7,941 nt of DNA, from positions 1-7,941 of the forward strand of contig USIA01000087.1 in NCBI GenBank assembly GCA_900554535.1, given 5' to 3'. A program made the translations under genes and the position numbers. Source of the DNA: an uncultured Oscillospiraceae bacterium (lineage in GTDB: Bacteria > Bacillota > Clostridia > Oscillospirales > Acutalibacteraceae). Below the pieces are notes generated by a model that was given only the letters and a program-made list of their open reading frames with translations, was not told the DNA's origin and did not search any database. Of the stretch, positions 1 through 6,168 are shown in pieces (position 1 is the stretch's first letter; each line of letters starts with the position of its first letter).

Positions 1-2
1 CG

Positions 3-947
3 CCCACTCAGGGCGGAAGCCAGACGTCAGGCGCTCCGGCCGCTAAAAAGATTGGCGTCATCCAGTATGCGCCGCATCCTTCCCTGGACAATTGTTATGA
101 AGGCTTTAAAAAGGGCCTGGCAGACGAAGGATATGTCGAAGGCCAGAATCTGACCATTGATTTTCAGAACGCGCAGGGGGAGAGTGCCACAGCAGATACA
201 GAGGCACAGACCATGGCGGCAAAGCAGTACGACCTGATCGGTGCGATTGCCACCCCAGCTGCGATGAGCGCTTACGCTGCAACCAAGGCGGACGGAACGC
301 CCATGACCTTTATATCGGTCAACGATCCGGTTGCCAGCCAGTTAGTCAAAAGTCTGGAAAAGCCGGGCACAAACTGTACGGGCAGCAGCGATGTTCTTCC
401 GCTGGAGAGTCAACTCAAGATGATCCGCGCGTTTCTGCCAAATGCAAAAAAGATTGGCGTGCTTTATACCACCAGCGAGTCGAATTCCGTGTCCGTTTTG
501 GCGCAATTCAAAAAGCTGGCCCCGAAATATAATTTTGAAGTTGTCGAGCAGGGCGTGACCAATTCCAGCGAAGTGGCCTCTGGTGCAGAGGCTCTGGTGG
601 CCAAAGGCGTCGATTGCTTCAATAACTTCACGGATAACAACGTTGTCAATAACCTTACCAGTGAGTTACAAGTCACCAATAAGGCCAAGATCCCGGTCTT
701 TGGTTCTGAGATTGAGCAGGTCAAAAATGGCTGCATCGCTTCTGTCAGCATCGATTTTGTCGCTCTGGGAGAAGAAACTGGAAAAATGGCGGGAAAAATT
801 CTGAAAGGCGAGTCGAAGCCAGAGGATACGCCGGTCTATGTGGTACAGGACGGCACGCCGGTTTATAACAAGGCCGTGATGCAGCAACTCGGCATCACCT
901 TGCCGGCAGATTACCAAAGTGCACAGGCAGTGGAAGCCAACAGTTAA
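3..947 (+). CDS. ABC transporter substrate-binding protein, TrpX-like (5' partial)
   Basis: This is the extracytoplasmic solute receptor of an ABC importer. The reading frame is open to the left edge, so the signal peptide and lipobox cysteine lie outside the window; 314 residues are visible. The first visible residues are a Gly/Ser/Gln/Ala-rich linker typical of the tether behind a lipoprotein cysteine. The fold then begins at KKIGVIQYAPHPSLD, matching the first beta-strand of the ABC_sub_bind family (PF04392, TrpX type). Other family-like stretches are GLADEGYVEGQNL, the FISVNDPVASQLV segment, and KKIGVLYTTSESNS at the start of the second lobe. The internal ATG at 213 falls inside the first lobe and is not the true start. 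The permease and ATPase follow on the same strand, 73 bp and then overlapping, so this is the first visible gene of the operon. The ligand is not readable from sequence; tryptophan or another amino acid is the inference from the family. Confidence 0.88.
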   Translation, partial: PTQGGSQTSGAPAAKKIGVIQYAPHPSLDNCYEGFKKGLADEGYVEGQNLTIDFQNAQGESATADTEAQTMAAKQYDLIGAIATPAAMSAYAATKADGTPMTFISVNDPVASQLVKSLEKPGTNCTGSSDVLPLESQLKMIRAFLPNAKKIGVLYTTSESNSVSVLAQFKKLAPKYNFEVVEQGVTNSSEVASGAEALVAKGVDCFNNFTDNNVVNNLTSELQVTNKAKIPVFGSEIEQVKNGCIASVSIDFVALGEETGKMAGKILKGESKPEDTPVYVVQDGTPVYNKAVMQQLGITLPADYQSAQAVEANS

Positions 948-1020
948 GGAATTACTTTAATTTGGCGTGTCGACCAAATATTTTTCAGTGTTTACACGTC
1001 CACGGAAAGCGGGGAACAAT

Positions 1021-1941
1021 TTGGATATTCTAATGAACCTTGTGGAGATCGTCTTGCGGGAAGGGTTTATCTACGGCCTCATGGCCATCGGTGTCTACAT
1101 CACCTATAAAGTGCTGGACTTTCCGGACCTCACGGTAGATGGTTCCTTCCCACTGGGCATGTGCACGGCAGCATCCCTCATCTCGGCAGGGGTGAATCCA
1201 TGGGTCGCGTGTCTGGTGGCCTTTGCGGCCGGCGCTGCGGCTGGCTGCGTCACCGGCCTGCTGCATGTAAAGTTGCACATTACGGACCTGCTTTCCGGTA
1301 TTCTCGTGATGACAGGGCTTTACAGCATCAATCTGATGATTACCGGCAAAAAGGCGATTGTTCCAATTCTCAATAAACCCACGATTTTTAATAGCGGTCT
1401 GGGCGGCTGGCTCAATGAGGTTCTCGGGAAATGGGGCTGGCTTGTCATGGCTTTGATCGTTTGCGCGGTGGTCAAAATTTTAATCGATCTTTATCTGAAA
1501 ACACGCTCGGGCCTGCTGCTGCGCGCATCCGGCAACAATCCGCAGTTCGTGACCGCCTTGGGCCGTAACCCCGGTAATATGAAGATCCTGGGCCTAGTGC
1601 TTGGCAACGGTCTAACCGCTCTGTCCGGCTGCGTGCTTGCCCAACAAAAGGAGAGCGCCGACATTTCGGCTGGCACCGGCATGGTGGTTATGGCGCTTGC
1701 CGCTGTCATCATCGGCACAGCGATTTTTGGCCGTGTGCGTTGGATGCGCCCAACCTTGGCTGCTATCATCGGTATGATCATTTACCGCGCCTGCCTGACA
1801 ATCGCCATGCAGCTCGGCCTGGATACATCTTATCTCAAACTGTTGATGTCGATCATCTTTGTCATTGCGCTGGTCGTCACACGCGTTGGAACAAAAAGGA
1901 GGGTCCGCAATGGCAGCATCATTAACCGCAGCAAAATCTGA
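1021..1941 (+). CDS. ABC transporter permease, TrpY/LivH-like (BPD_transp_2)
   Basis: This is the integral membrane subunit of the same importer, about 306 residues with roughly eight hydrophobic segments. The FPDLTVDGSFPLG motif after the first helix is a hallmark of TrpY-type permeases. The cytoplasmic stretch from TRSGLLLRASGNNP to NPGNMKILGLVLGNGLTALSG is the coupling loop expected in the PF02653 (LivH/LivM-like) superfamily. The start is uncertain. A GTG at 967 adds an N-terminal extension not expected for the family, with AAGGA 16 nt away. ATG 1033 fits the family length but has no well-spaced site. TTG 1021 has GGGGA at 1011-1015 with 5 nt spacing and gives MDILMNL, so I prefer it. The C-terminus is basic (cytoplasmic) and its last 32 bp overlap the ATPase gene. 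Confidence 0.88.
   Translation: MDILMNLVEIVLREGFIYGLMAIGVYITYKVLDFPDLTVDGSFPLGMCTAASLISAGVNPWVACLVAFAAGAAAGCVTGLLHVKLHITDLLSGILVMTGLYSINLMITGKKAIVPILNKPTIFNSGLGGWLNEVLGKWGWLVMALIVCAVVKILIDLYLKTRSGLLLRASGNNPQFVTALGRNPGNMKILGLVLGNGLTALSGCVLAQQKESADISAGTGMVVMALAAVIIGTAIFGRVRWMRPTLAAIIGMIIYRACLTIAMQLGLDTSYLKLLMSIIFVIALVVTRVGTKRRVRNGSIINRSKI
1896..1902 (+). promoter_or_regulatory. Ribosome binding site fixing the ATPase start
   Basis: A perfect AAGGAGG lies 7 nt before ATG 1910, inside the end of the permease gene. It shows that the ATPase starts at 1910 and not at the upstream in-frame codon at 1859. It also implies that translation of the two genes is coupled. Confidence 0.9.
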
Positions 1942-2719
1942 GCCAATTGTTTCCCTGGAGCATATTTGCAAAACCTTTAATCCCGGCTCTGTCAACGAAG
2001 TCGTTCTGTTTCAAGATTTTAATCTGACCATCGATCGCGGCAGCTTCGTTTCAGTTGTCGGCAGCAACGGCTCCGGAAAAACGACGATGCTCAATCTCCT
2101 GTGTGGCAGTCTACCTATTGACAGTGGTGCCATTTTCGTCAATGGGAAGGATGTCACGAAGCTGCAGGAGCATGAACGGAGCCGCTTTTTGGGGCGTGTG
2201 TTCCAGAATCCCGCCGCCGGCACATGCCCGGAGCTGACAATCCTGGAAAATATGGCCTTGGCCGATAACAAAGGCGGCAGCTATGTGCTCCAGCCTGGCG
2301 TCAATCGGAAGCGCACATCCTATTATCAGGAAGAACTTTCTTTGCTGCACCTGGGGTTGGAGGATAAGCTTGGCATTCCAGTTGGCAGCCTTTCGGGTGG
2401 CCAACGGCAGGCGCTGGCCCTACTCATTGCCACCATGACGCCAATTGATTTACTGATCCTGGATGAGCACACGGCTGCATTAGACCCTCATTCCAGCGAA
2501 AATGTGATGGAATTGACGCGCCGTGTGGTCGAGGAAAAGCACATCACAACGCTGATGGTCACGCATAACTTGAAGTTTGCCATCGGCTATGGAGACCGCC
2601 TGCTGATGATGCACCGCGGCCATGCGGTCTTGGATGTTTCGGCAACCGATAAACAGGCGCTGAACGTGAAAGACCTGACTGATAAATTCAATGAAATCAG
2701 CATTGAAGACGGCAACTAA
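1910..2719 (+). CDS. ABC transporter ATP-binding protein, TrpZ-like
   Basis: This is the nucleotide-binding subunit that powers the importer, 269 residues. All canonical motifs are present: Walker A GSNGSGKT (residues 51-58), Q-loop VFQNP (Gln99), ABC signature LSGGQRQ (161-167), Walker B LLILDE with catalytic Glu186, D-loop ALD (190-192) and H-loop His219 (TLMVTHN). The insertion between the Q-loop and signature, with a PAAGTCPELTILENMALA segment, resembles TrpZ-type ATPases more than LivG/LivF, though I could not align it. The gene starts 32 bp before the permease stop codon, with a perfect Shine-Dalgarno sequence. It is the last gene of the operon and is followed by a hairpin terminator. 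Confidence 0.92.
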   Translation: MAASLTAAKSEPIVSLEHICKTFNPGSVNEVVLFQDFNLTIDRGSFVSVVGSNGSGKTTMLNLLCGSLPIDSGAIFVNGKDVTKLQEHERSRFLGRVFQNPAAGTCPELTILENMALADNKGGSYVLQPGVNRKRTSYYQEELSLLHLGLEDKLGIPVGSLSGGQRQALALLIATMTPIDLLILDEHTAALDPHSSENVMELTRRVVEEKHITTLMVTHNLKFAIGYGDRLLMMHRGHAVLDVSATDKQALNVKDLTDKFNEISIEDGN

Positions 2720-2741
2720 AATTGTCAAGTCAATAAAGCCA

Positions 2742-2793
2742 ATGTCCCGCCCTTCTTTCCTCTGTGGGAGATGAGAAGGTCGGGACATTTTTT
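2742..2793 (+). terminator. Intrinsic terminator of the ABC operon
   Basis: ATGTCCCG (2742-2749) and CCTTCT (2751-2756) pair with AGAAGG (2774-2779) and CGGGACAT (2781-2788). There is one C/T mismatch and a 17-nt loop, and five T's (2789-2793) follow. It lies 22 bp after the ATPase stop. The minus-strand flank (rc of 2733-2741) is only moderately U-rich, so any use as terminator for the convergent flippase gene is less certain. Confidence 0.85.
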
Positions 2794-2864
2794 GAATAGA
2801 AATGTTGATGTACTTTTTATATTTCCTATGGAAGCAATGAAGTGAAGTGATCCAGATCGTTTCA

Positions 2865-4337
2865 TTAACGCTTATACCGGTGACGATTGTCCGGTATACG
2901 TTTATTATTACGGTTATGTCCAGGAATGGGCAGTTTAGCTTTCAGGCGTTCCGGCATGACCTTTTCGATGCTCTGCAATAGTGGCTTTGCGTTCATGCCG
3001 ATTGTCAACGCTGTCAGTAAGGTGCACCAGAGCGCCCACAGTTTCACCTGCTGGATCATCAGTATGCTTTCGGCCGTCACGATGACAAAATCCGCAATCA
3101 AGCGCAACGGGCTAAAGTAAATCCGGATAAAGCGCCGCGTGTCGATCAGCCGGATCACCAGCATGACTATATAGGCAATCAGTGTGGCGATCGCCGCGCC
3201 GATGGGGCCAAATTTAGGGATAAGCATGAAATTAAACAGAATGTTCAATCCTGCCGCAATCAGGGTAGTCACCATGTTATTGACGCTGCGCTTTTCCACC
3301 ATATAAACGGTTCCGATAAAGCTGCACAGGCAGGAAAACGCGGTAGCCAACACAAGGAACGGGATATAGATCCAGCCTTCATGGTAATTACGGCTGGTCA
3401 ACATCGAAAGCAGTGGACGGCACAATAGAATGATGACCGCACTGCCAGCAAAGATCAGCGCGGCCATGGCGCGAAAAACCTTCGTGAAAAACTGCGGGCG
3501 ATTCTTTTCTTCGGTAATCGAGGACATCTGCCAGGCATCCATAAAGACACCGCTGACCAGTGAGATCAGGTTTGGGATCTTATATGCCGCCGAAAAGACA
3601 CCGTTGAGCGCTTGACCGCAGAGATTGATCACCATAATACGGTCAGAGGTATTGGTCACCCAGAAGGCCACCTTGTTCGGAATCAAGGGAACCGCATATC
3701 GAATCATCTGGCTGGCTGTCAGACGGCTGAGTCCGCGGAAGCGAATAAAGTGATGCAGGTTCGCCACCCAAAACAGAAACACAGCCGCAAGCATATCCGG
3801 CACAATGATACCTAGTAAATAGCCGGTGACGCCCAGCTTCGCCGGATAGAGGAAAATCAGCGTCAATGCAGCCGTAAGCACGGTGGTCAGGATACCATCG
3901 AATGCATACAGCTTGACCATGTTGCGCGCCCGCACAAACTGGCTGCAAATGCTATGGAACGAGGACGCGAACACAAACAACGCGACCAGGCTGCTTCGGC
4001 CCTTGATAAAATAAAGAAAGGATATATTTTCCAACAGTGGAGATGCCACCAGCATAATTGCTGAACCGATGCATACTGCAATCAGGCTGACCGTGAAGAC
4101 ATCCTTTTTGTTATACCGGCGGTCCAATCCAAAGCGTGTGATGGCATCAATGATCTCCAGGGAAAACACGGGAATCAGAATATTGCTGATATCCTGCAGC
4201 GCAGTTGCCGTGGAATAATCGGTCTGCGACAGGGCACCCGTGATAAAGCGGGTCATGATGATCGTCAGAATTTTGGAGCTGAAAGTGCCAATGGCAAAAA
4301 TAATCGTATTGTTGAACAGGCGTTTATACTGATTCAA
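2865..4337 (-). CDS. Polysaccharide/lipid-intermediate flippase, Wzx/MATE-like
   Basis: This is a polytopic membrane protein of about 490 residues with roughly 12-14 hydrophobic helices, assigned to the polysaccharide biosynthesis branch of the MOP (MVF) flippases. The N-terminus NNTIIFAIGTFSSKIL and the amphipathic LSQTDYSTATALQDISNILIP are typical of PF01943. FMLIPKFGPIGAAIATLIAY is typical of the C-terminal Polysacc_synt_C region. Such proteins move undecaprenyl- or lipid-linked saccharides across the membrane. The start is a TTG at 4337 (MNQYKRLFNN), with AGGAG at 4347-4351 and 9 nt spacing. The TTG 30 bp further upstream (4367) lacks a site and falls at the predicted transcription start. 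The C-terminal tail is very basic. No glycosyltransferases or polymerase are adjacent, so it is an orphan flippase and its substrate cannot be named. Confidence 0.87.
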   Translation of the reverse strand: MNQYKRLFNNTIIFAIGTFSSKILTIIMTRFITGALSQTDYSTATALQDISNILIPVFSLEIIDAITRFGLDRRYNKKDVFTVSLIAVCIGSAIMLVASPLLENISFLYFIKGRSSLVALFVFASSFHSICSQFVRARNMVKLYAFDGILTTVLTAALTLIFLYPAKLGVTGYLLGIIVPDMLAAVFLFWVANLHHFIRFRGLSRLTASQMIRYAVPLIPNKVAFWVTNTSDRIMVINLCGQALNGVFSAAYKIPNLISLVSGVFMDAWQMSSITEEKNRPQFFTKVFRAMAALIFAGSAVIILLCRPLLSMLTSRNYHEGWIYIPFLVLATAFSCLCSFIGTVYMVEKRSVNNMVTTLIAAGLNILFNFMLIPKFGPIGAAIATLIAYIVMLVIRLIDTRRFIRIYFSPLRLIADFVIVTAESILMIQQVKLWALWCTLLTALTIGMNAKPLLQSIEKVMPERLKAKLPIPGHNRNNKRIPDNRHRYKR

Positions 4338-4373
4338 AAAGCAACTCTCCTGTATAGGCAATCTCAATTCTGT

Positions 4374-4382
4374 ATTATAACA
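4374..4382 (-). promoter_or_regulatory. Extended -10 promoter of the flippase gene
   Basis: Read on the minus strand, this is TGTTATAAT: a perfect TATAAT with the extended -10 TG. No good -35 lies 17 bp upstream (TGTTCT), which an extended -10 can compensate for. The predicted start of transcription is near 4367, giving a short leader of about 30 nt with AGGAG and the TTG start. Confidence 0.6.
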
Positions 4383-4493
4383 TATCAGCTTGCAAAAGAA
4401 CAGGGGGCACTACGTCAGAATTTATGACTCTGCGGCGAATCGGATCAAATGGATAAATTTTCTGCCCGACGCTTCTGTAACTTGCCGAATCTG

Positions 4494-4502
4494 TGCTATA
4501 AT
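4494..4502 (+). promoter_or_regulatory. Extended -10 promoter of ywlG
   Basis: TGCTATAAT is a perfect TATAAT (4497-4502) with the extended -10 TG. The -35 is weak (TTCTGT at 4473-4478, 18-bp spacer). Transcription would start near 4509, leaving a leader of about 45 nt that includes AAGGGG (4539-4544), 9 nt before ATG 4554. Confidence 0.6.
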
Positions 4503-4553
4503 AAAAGAAAAGCAAACTTTGCTCTATTTTTTGATTGGAAGGGGTGCCAGCAT

Positions 4554-5114
4554 ATGGCAGAGTCTTTGGAAGAATTGCGCACACTAGCCGCACAAGCGGC
4601 GCAGGAGCTGCTCGCTGTGGCAAAGGTACGTCCCGGCGGGCTGATGGTGGTTGGCTGCTCTTCAAGTGAAGTGGGTGGCCATCACATCGGCAGCGACAGC
4701 AACCGAGAAAAGCCTACGTCCATTTTCGACGGTATCTATGCCCAGACACGTGCAGCCAACCTCTATCTTGCGGCGCAGTGCTGTGAGCATTTGAACCGCG
4801 CGTTGATTATTGAGCGGGAGGCCGCTGAAAAGTTTGGTTATGAACCGGTCAATGTGGTGCCCCAGCCTAAAGCGGGTGGTTCCTTTGCCACTACAGCTTA
4901 TGCCCGATTTGCGGATCCGGTGGCTGTGGAGCATATTCGCGCGGACTGCGGGCTGGACGTAGGCGGCACACTGATCGGCATGCATCTGAAAGAAGTTGCC
5001 GTGCCGGTACGCCTGTCCATCGATCACATCGGCGAGGCCATTCTGCTGTGTGCGCGCACACGTCCGAAATTCATCGGCGGTATTCGAGCCCATTATGACG
5101 AAAGTCTTTTATAA
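4554..5114 (+). CDS. ywlG: UPF0340 / TIGR01440 family protein YwlG
   Basis: This is a soluble protein of 186 residues, close to the roughly 180 aa of Bacillus YwlG, in the DUF436/UPF0340 family conserved across Firmicutes. Family-typical stretches, in order, are: VVGCSSSEVGG (32-42) followed by HIGSDSN; QCCEHLNRALIIEREAAEKFG (75-95); VPQPKAGGSFAT (102-113); DPVAVEHI; GLDVGGTLIGMHLKEVAVPVR (133-153); HIGEAILLCARTRPKFIGG (158-176). The conserved Cys-Cys-Glu-His and the Cys in VVGCS are notable. The biochemical function is not established. ATG 4554 was chosen over the in-frame 4449 because of AAGGGG at 4539-4544 and the promoter at 4494-4502, which lies downstream of 4449. It is monocistronic, divergent from the flippase, and followed by the AT-rich start of the 5115-5609 spacer. 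Confidence 0.92.
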   Translation: MAESLEELRTLAAQAAQELLAVAKVRPGGLMVVGCSSSEVGGHHIGSDSNREKPTSIFDGIYAQTRAANLYLAAQCCEHLNRALIIEREAAEKFGYEPVNVVPQPKAGGSFATTAYARFADPVAVEHIRADCGLDVGGTLIGMHLKEVAVPVRLSIDHIGEAILLCARTRPKFIGGIRAHYDESLL

Positions 5115-5137
5115 AATACAGAAGTTTTGCATAAAAT

Positions 5138-5176
5138 TTCCCATATAATATTCCCATTTTATTATGGAATTGGGAA
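5138..5176. repeat. TTCCCA repeats upstream of a promoter (possible operator)
   Basis: TTCCCAT occurs at 5138-5144 and again at 5151-5157, a 13-bp period. Each copy is followed by an AT-rich ATAATA or TTTATTA. An inverted copy, TGGGAA, sits at 5171-5176, directly against the -35 hexamer at 5177. The placement suggests a transcription-factor site, but AT-rich background could produce part of this by chance. Confidence 0.4.
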
Positions 5177-5205
5177 TTGACTTTTCCTTGATAGGCTGGT
5201 ATACT
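5177..5205 (+). promoter_or_regulatory. Strong sigma-A promoter
   Basis: TTGACT (5177-5182), an exact 17-bp spacer and TATACT (5200-5205) preceded by an extended -10 TG (5198-5199... as TGG before TATACT). It is the best -35/-10 pair I saw in the window. Transcription should start near 5212, well after ywlG and about 400 bp before the next gene. Confidence 0.75.
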
Positions 5206-5211
5206 TTGGAC

Positions 5212-5285
5212 ATAGCAAGTGAAAGTGGATTTTAATCAAGTCGACAATGACGTCGCACGGTTTCCGTGCGGCGTTTCTTTATTTT
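5212..5285 (+). ncRNA. Predicted small RNA or attenuated leader (~74 nt)
   Basis: The interval runs from the predicted start of the 5177-5205 promoter to the end of the U-tract of the first terminator. It has about 39 nt of mostly unstructured purine- and U-rich leader, then the terminator hairpin. A short alternative pairing, CGAC (5242-5245) with GTCG (5252-5255), would compete with the terminator stem, so an attenuator is possible. I do not recognise any named riboswitch, T-box or 6S RNA. A tiny ORF from ATG 5247 runs through the hairpin without a ribosome binding site. The 5' end is inferred. Confidence 0.45.
5251..5285 (+). terminator. Intrinsic terminator of the predicted small RNA
   Basis: CGTCGCACGG (5251-5260) pairs with CCGTGCGGCG (5264-5273): 10 bp with one G-U and a TTT loop, extendable by A5250-T5274. 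It is followed by TTTCTTTATTTT (5274-5285). Confidence 0.8.
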
Positions 5286-5326
5286 GTTTACAAGTTTTTA
5301 CATACAAGCCTCTCTTTTCTTACATC

Positions 5327-5340
5327 TGCGCGAAGGCGCA
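5327..5340 (+). other. Small hairpin TGCGC-GAAG-GCGCA
   Basis: A 5-bp GC-rich stem with a GAAG tetraloop ends one base before the next, larger terminator stem, so the two helices could stack in one RNA. Confidence 0.4.
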
Positions 5341-5341
5341 A

Positions 5342-5374
5342 TTCTCCGGCTTAGCCAGCCGGAGAAATTTTTTT
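5342..5374 (+). terminator. Second strong intrinsic terminator
   Basis: TTCTCCGGCT (5342-5351) pairs perfectly with AGCCGGAGAA (5357-5366), 10 bp with a 5-nt loop. Then come one A and seven T's (5368-5374), followed by GTTTTC. It would stop any transcript that reads past the first terminator. Confidence 0.85.
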
Positions 5375-5510
5375 GTTTTCTTTGGGATACTGCCAGTCAA
5401 AAGGATACCAGCCCAAAAACCTGGCCATACTAAAAGCAATGCAAAATAGCACTGCTCAAAAAGCGTATACGCCGCATGCAGAACAAAGGGATTCAAAGAA
5501 AAGCGACCAA

Positions 5511-5550
5511 CGGCCCGGCAGCGGTTTCTCCGCTACCCGGCCGATTTTCT
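5511..5550 (+). terminator. Third terminator-like hairpin, before the 5610 gene
   Basis: Bases 5511-5524 pair with 5530-5543: 14 positions, 12 paired, with mismatches at C5516/C5538 and C5519/A5535, and a TTTCT loop. ATTTTCT follows. The U-tract is weak, so it could equally be an attenuator or mRNA-stabilising hairpin 66 nt upstream of ATG 5610. Confidence 0.45.
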
Positions 5551-5609
5551 GCCTGTGTGTCCCATATATCTGCTGCCAACAGTGCTATCCAGAAAAGGGG
5601 GAAACGCAT

Positions 5610-6077
5610 ATGGATTCTGTCAAAAAACTGGTGCACACACATCGCTGGGCATACAGTCAGGCCGATATCGTTTGGGAACGGCTCGGCATGTGGCTGATGG
5701 GCGGCGGACTATATTGCCTAGTGGAAACAGCGTGGCGCGGGTGGACGCATTGGACAATGTTCCTGGCGGGTGGCACATTATTTCTACTCGTAGGCCTGGA
5801 GCGCGGCAAGCAACCTTGCCGATGGTCACTGGTCAGTCAGGCAGTGGTGGGCGGACTGACCATCACGATCGGGGAATTTGTGACGGGCTGCATTGTGAAT
5901 CTGTGGCTCGGTATGCAGGTCTGGGATTATTCCGATAAGCCCTATAACTTGTTGGGCCAAATTTCCTTGTCCACTACTGCGTTGTGGTGCGCTGTCGCCC
6001 TGATCGCCGTACTGGTTTATGACCTCGCGCATTGGTTGATCTTCGGCGGAGAGCGGCCCCGTTACCGCCTTTTATAG
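5610..6077 (+). CDS. Small membrane protein, CmpB-like (ABC_trans_CmpB, DUF1113-type)
   Basis: This is a 155-residue protein with about four predicted membrane helices (roughly residues 26-42, 48-64, 75-98 and 117-145) and a basic N-terminus. The segment GEFVTGCIVN (88-97), then VWDYSDKPYNLLGQISL (104-120) and W126, matches the conserved core of the PF06541 'putative ABC-transporter type IV' family: an E-x-x-x-G helix, W-D-Y-S, P-x-N-x-x-G. The family's molecular function is unproven and no ATPase is adjacent, so a transport role should not be assumed. ATG 5610 has AAGGGGG (5595-5601) 8 nt upstream. The longer frame from 5373 would cross the third hairpin and lacks a site. A bidirectional terminator closes the gene. 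Confidence 0.78.
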   Translation: MDSVKKLVHTHRWAYSQADIVWERLGMWLMGGGLYCLVETAWRGWTHWTMFLAGGTLFLLVGLERGKQPCRWSLVSQAVVGGLTITIGEFVTGCIVNLWLGMQVWDYSDKPYNLLGQISLSTTALWCAVALIAVLVYDLAHWLIFGGERPRYRLL

Positions 6078-6095
6078 ACTTTTACCAATAAAAAC

Positions 6096-6137
6096 AGAGG
6101 CATCCTGCGTTTATCTTGCGGATGCCTCTATTTTATT
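6096..6137. terminator. Bidirectional intrinsic terminator between convergent genes
   Basis: AGAGGCATCC (6096-6105) pairs perfectly with GGATGCCTCT (6120-6129). ATTTTATT follows on the plus strand, and AATAAAAAC precedes it, giving a U-run for minus-strand transcripts. It lies 18 bp after the 5610 gene's stop codon and 32 bp past the stop of the amylase gene, so it serves both. Confidence 0.88.
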
Positions 6138-6168
6138 CGATTGATTGTCTAAATAAAATGGGGCGAGA

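Larger units (their letters stand above)
5115..5609. other. Gene-free 495-bp spacer with regulatory/RNA signals
   Basis: I see no credible protein gene here on either strand. The spacer holds, in order, TTCCCA-type repeats, a strong plus-strand promoter, three successive hairpins with U-tracts, and finally the ribosome binding site of the 5610 gene (AAGGGGG at 5595-5601). No clear promoter was found directly upstream of 5610. The individual elements are listed separately. Confidence 0.7.

Noticed and set aside
1859..1909. N-terminal extension of the ATPase from the upstream in-frame start
   Set aside because: The perfect AAGGAGG at 1896-1902 fixes the start at 1910; the extension would be translated permease sequence in another frame.
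4511..4532. AGCAA-ACT-TTGCT hairpin followed by six T's in the ywlG leader
   Set aside because: A 5-bp, AT-rich stem with a 3-nt loop is too weak to be called an attenuator without further evidence.
5247..5354. 35-aa hydrophobic mini-ORF (MTSHGFRAAFLYF...)
   Set aside because: It starts inside the approach to the terminator stem without a Shine-Dalgarno sequence. The hairpin and U-tract explain the sequence, and its Phe-rich stretch is the U-tract translated.
5212..5374. 6S RNA
   Set aside because: The length is roughly right, but the 5' and 3' ends do not pair into the long closing stem with a central bubble that 6S RNA needs.
5385..5416. Imperfect direct repeat GGATACTGCCAGTCAAAA / GGATACCAGCCCAAAA
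   Set aside because: Only two diverged copies with no link to a promoter or palindrome; compatible with chance.
5219..5449. GTG-started 76-aa ORF downstream of the orphan promoter
   Set aside because: No ribosome binding site, and it reads through two terminator hairpins; its composition does not look like a protein.
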